12,771 bases of DNA from a bacterium (GTDB lineage: Bacteria; Actinomycetota; Acidimicrobiia; Acidimicrobiales; CATQHL01): positions 1 to 12,771 of the forward strand of contig JAPONU010000059.1 in NCBI GenBank assembly GCA_026713745.1, given 5' to 3'. Positions 11,924 to 12,771 of the stretch are shown piece by piece. The notes below the pieces were generated by a model that saw only the letters and a list, made by a program, of their open reading frames with translations, ran no database searches and was not told the origin of the DNA. Made by a program: the position numbers and the translations under genes. The first letter of the stretch is position 1; each line of letters starts with the position of its first letter.

Positions 11924-12771
11924 GTGACCGACCGCAGGGACATCCCCTACCGCTTCGAACCGACCGCCACGGCGGCGGCGCTGCACGGCGCCCACGGTGA
12001 CCTGGCGGCCGGCTCGGAAACGGGCGTCCGGGCAACGGTGGCAGGGCGGCTCATGCTGCGCCGCGTGCAGGGCAGGCTCTGCTTCGGCACGCTGGACGAC
12101 GCCAGCGGCCGCATCCAGCTGTTCGCCCCTGCCGCCGTCACGCCCGACTACGACGACTTCTGCGCGCTGTCCATCGGGGACTGGGTGGGTGCCACCGGTG
12201 AGGTGATGAAGACCCGCCGGGGCGAGTTGTCGGTGAAGGTGGAGGACTGGCGGCTGCTGGCCGAGGCCCGCCGTCCCTTCCCCGACAAGTGGCACGGCAT
12301 CGCCGACGTCGACACCCGCTACCGGCAGCGCTACGTCGACCTGTGGGTCACGCCGGCGACCCGGCGCGCCTTCGAGATCCGCAGCGCCATGGTGGCGGCC
12401 ATCAGGGCCGAGTTGGCCCGGCGGGGGTTCATAGAGGTCGAGACGCCGATGCTGCACCCCGTCGCCGGCGGCGCCGCCGCACGACCCTTCGTGACGCACC
12501 ACAACTCCCTGGGCTGCGACTTCTACCTGCGGATCGCCCCCGAGCTGTACCTGAAGCGCCTCATCGTCGGCGGCCTCACCCGGGTCTTCGAACTCGGCCG
12601 GATCTTCCGCAACGAGGGCCTCTCGCCCCGCCACAGCCCCGAGTTCACCATGCTGGAGCTCTACGAGGCCTACGCCGACTACACCGACATGATGACCCTC
12701 ACCGAGGAGGTCGTCGCCGCCGCGGCCACAGCAGCGACCGGCAGCACCGAGGTCTCGGTCGGGGACCGCAC
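11924..12771 (+). CDS. lysS: Lysyl-tRNA synthetase LysS, N-terminal part (runs off the window)
   Basis: LysS charges tRNA-Lys with lysine in the cytoplasm. The first 282 codons are present and open to the end of the window. Residues ~37-112 form the OB-fold anticodon-binding domain (VRATVAGRLMLRR..., LCFGTLDDASGRIQLF). PFPDKWHGIADVDTRYRQRYVDLW at 118-141 bridges to the class II catalytic domain. RGFIEVETPMLHPVAGGAAARPF begins at 167 and FYLRIAPELYLKRLIVGG at 200-217. Class II motif 2, FELGRIFRNEGLSPRHSPEFTMLE, spans 222-245. The motif-3 region lies beyond the window. The GTG start is supported by AGAGG seven bases upstream and by the usual distance to the OB fold. The gene follows panC in the same direction after 120 bases that hold a palindrome and a possible promoter. 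Confidence 0.95.
   Translation, partial: MTDRRDIPYRFEPTATAAALHGAHGDLAAGSETGVRATVAGRLMLRRVQGRLCFGTLDDASGRIQLFAPAAVTPDYDDFCALSIGDWVGATGEVMKTRRGELSVKVEDWRLLAEARRPFPDKWHGIADVDTRYRQRYVDLWVTPATRRAFEIRSAMVAAIRAELARRGFIEVETPMLHPVAGGAAARPFVTHHNSLGCDFYLRIAPELYLKRLIVGGLTRVFELGRIFRNEGLSPRHSPEFTMLELYEAYADYTDMMTLTEEVVAAAATAATGSTEVSVGDR

Noticed and set aside
10822..12000. A 392-codon plus-strand frame overlapping folK, panC and the start of lysS
   Set aside because: It is the alternative frame of panC, Arg/Gly-rich without motifs, and panC is clear in the other frame.
1..12771. CRISPR array, transposase, integrase or inverted terminal repeats
   Set aside because: No series of regularly spaced repeats and no transposase or integrase motif was found on either strand.

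Overview
The window is GC-rich, densely packed and mostly plus-strand DNA. An actinobacterium is likely. The evidence is a SigR/RsrA-type redox sigma pair, a zincin_2 (DUF2342-type) metalloprotease next to tilS and hpt, GTG/TTG starts, ATGA/GTGA gene couplings, and several promoters whose -10 box sits exactly six bases before a start codon (leaderless mRNAs). The tilS-hpt-fol-panC-lysS order suggests Acidimicrobiia or a relative, but that lineage is an inference.

Left part (1-5071), accessory: the C-terminal end of an amidase-signature enzyme (to 166) is followed by a two-gene operon (398-2430) of an AAA15-type ATPase and a RloB-like protein. This pair has the architecture of the AbiL abortive-infection system. 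Next come a minus-strand Phd/VapC toxin-antitoxin pair (3333-2714), a tRNA-Thr(CGT) (3455-3527), a minus-strand ATPase remnant that keeps Walker B but has lost its Walker A half (4328-3651), and a plus-strand VapB/VapC pair (4462-5071) with a perfect 9-bp operator-like palindrome over its start. This looks like a small defence/toxin-antitoxin hotspot around a tRNA gene.

Right part (5130-12771), housekeeping: a SigR-like ECF sigma factor and its ZAS-like anti-sigma factor; a 50-residue one-helix membrane protein with its own promoter; a zinc metalloprotease; tilS (tRNA-Ile lysidine synthase); hpt (hypoxanthine phosphoribosyltransferase); a folate/pantothenate cluster; and the first 282 codons of lysS.

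The most unusual part is the folate cluster (8966-10931). The usual actinobacterial order is hpt-ftsH-folE-folP-folB-folK. Here ftsH, folE and folB are absent. The folP-like protein has lost most of the residues that bind substrate in dihydropteroate synthase. Next to it, where folB would be, is a dual-specificity-phosphatase-like protein whose P-loop has lost both the catalytic Cys and the Arg. FolK and PanC downstream look intact. Two probable pseudoenzymes translationally coupled to a functional FolK are the best candidate for something undescribed in this window.
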